In this document: one piece after another, positions 62,890 through 64,000 of the stretch
Numbering within the stretch: the stretch's first letter is position 1
Layout: every line of letters starts with the position of its first letter
Origin: Gnetum montanum
Taxonomy: Eukaryota > Streptophyta > Gnetopsida > Gnetales > Gnetaceae
Direction: 5' to 3'
NCBI GenBank assembly: GCA_015680685.1
Contig: MNCI01019108.1
Span: forward strand, 237,445 to 301,444
DNA: 64,000 bases
Notes under the pieces: generated by a model
What the model was told of the DNA's origin: nothing
What the model saw: only the letters and a program-made list of their open reading frames with translations
The model's database searches: none
Translations under genes and position numbers: made by a program

Positions 62890-64000
62890 CCGGGGCCAAA
62901 AACCCCCCCTAGGGGTTCGTCGGAAGCCGTTGGTAGGTGCAGTGAGGGCGCTCTAGCTCATGGAGAAGATCCAGGGTGTTTCGGTGGTCTTCTGTGTCCA
63001 TGAAACTGGGCGCTTGTTGAATACCCGCTCTTGTTCCTACTCAGAAAACTGAGCTTCCAGGTTAGCCTAGGCTTGCGCAAGGGCTTCATGCCACTTGGCT
63101 TCCCACTCCCACCGCTCAGCCTCCCATGCCTCGTCTGTGGCCCTCTGCGTGGCCTGCCGTAGCTCTTCGTTCCAGTTCCTATGGTCGGAGGTCTCCAGTG
63201 GGGGGGGGGGGAACTGGTTTGTCGAGGTGAGCGGGGGGGCATCGCTCCCGTTGGGTCCGCCAGCCCCGCGTAAAGGTTGAAGCCCTAAGGGACCAGTGGC
63301 TGCCTTGGCTGGGCGAGACCGTAGGGCCCTAGGGGCCTGCAGTAGGGGGGCAATCCGGGGGGGCCCCGGTGGGGGAGGGGGGCAAAAGACGATGGGTGTT
63401 GCCCCCCCTCTGCCCCTTGCCACAAGGCAAGAATTAACCCAGAATGGCGGCCACGTCGTTTGAGTAGGAGGGCCTCCAGAAAAAAGCGGGGAAGGTTGAC
63501 CTGGCAACCTAACTTCAGACAATGCAGAAAAACAAAGTGTAGGCCCTGGAGCTTGGAACTGTTGCCAGACTAGACAAAAAATCTTTCCACCAGATTTGCT
63601 GCTTTGGCCCAGAGACGGGGCAGGGAAGATTTGGGCACCTGTCGGCTCCTGGTTCGAGGCATGGGCCCATCAAAGAACATTTCTGCGTCTTGCAGGCCGC
63701 GGGTGGATGGTAGGATGACCTCACTAGCGATCTGGGCCCCCAGACAGGTGGCGATTGAGGACTTGGTGACCAGAATCTCGTGCCCTCGGAAAAAGGTGCG
63801 GTCGTCGGCCCAGTTGGAGAAAAATGCGTCGTCTGCCAGATCTGGGTCCCCGACCAACCGTTGCAGAGGGTCAGACCAGCCGCATTGTGTCACCATCTGC
63901 TAGAGCTCCTTGTCCTCCTGAAATGTGATGCAGTCTAACTCAAATGTAGGCGTGATTCCCATCGTCGCCTCGATTTCTTTCCACGCGTGGAGAGCCTGGA
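62890..64000 (-). mobile_element. L1-like LINE 'K', 3' part, runs off the window
   Basis: On the minus strand: ITPTFELDCITFQEDKELQQ near 63950, the extra domain (63896-63480), proline-rich linker (63420-63340), coiled coil (63330-63040) and a J-like remnant (63015-62950) with the HPD core deleted. It aligns with copy I. The 5' part lies beyond 64000. Confidence 0.78.
63480..63896 (-). pseudogene. LINE K post-RT extra domain, longest open stretch
   Basis: A 108-residue open frame: MVTQCGWSDPLQRLVGDPDL, ADDAFFSNWADD, GHEILVTKSSIATCLGAQIA, EVILPSTRGLQDAEMFF and LPRLWAKAANLVERFFV, then a stop, LQGLHFVFLHCLKLGCQVNL and FFLEALLLKRRGRHSGLILA. The best-preserved copy of the domain here, useful as a search query. 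No catalytic residues stand out. Confidence 0.65.

Overview
This window looks like nuclear DNA of a land plant, most likely a gymnosperm or another large-genome plant. It is AT-rich and holds exons of one ordinary plant gene separated by introns of about 10 kb and 17 kb. Almost everything else is decayed retrotransposon sequence. There are no operons, no rRNA or complete tRNA genes and no CRISPR. Three places contain N (27057, 52051, 52956-53114), so this is a draft assembly.

The one host gene I can support is on the + strand. Ten exons between 28792 and 59182 join in frame through GT/AG sites. They encode the second half of a cyclic-nucleotide-binding-like domain followed by the first hot-dog and linker part of an acyl-CoA thioesterase II (TesB/ACOT8 family, as in plant peroxisomal acyl-CoA thioesterases). 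The 5' exons (start codon, first half of the cNMP-like domain) and the 3' exons (second hot-dog half) were not found.

Layout. 0.7-5.6 kb: an RTE-type LINE split by an insertion that carries an LTR and a broken laccase-like multicopper oxidase. 5.6-9.8 kb: an LTR retrotransposon with two LTRs, PBS and PPT but no pol genes. 9.9-13.4 kb: tandem repeats and a Copia RNase H fragment. 13.7-14.3 kb: a solo LTR. 15.4-18.6 kb: L1-like LINE A. 18.6-20.7 kb: an LTR remnant invaded by two tRNA-derived SINEs. 21.8-28.1 kb: LINE B, antisense, cut by a second solo LTR. 28.8-59.2 kb: the thioesterase exons, with LINEs C to I, a gypsy-type gag, a Copia gag-PR-INT fragment and another LTR in the introns. 60.8-64 kb: LINEs J and K, tail to tail around a 167-nt pure G run.

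The most unusual signal is in the L1-like LINEs. After reverse transcriptase and the zf-RVT zinc domain, most copies continue into an extra region: a conserved helical domain I cannot name with certainty, a proline-rich linker, a coiled coil, and a segment that reads as a DnaJ J domain (a PY-x-x-LGI turn, an LRRHI helix, an HPDG loop, a final helix). The J-like part is readable in seven copies (C, E, F, G, H, I, J), with traces in D and K. I know of no described LINE with a J domain, so this is my candidate for an undescribed system. All copies seen here are broken by stops or frameshifts, so an active master element must be sought elsewhere in the genome.
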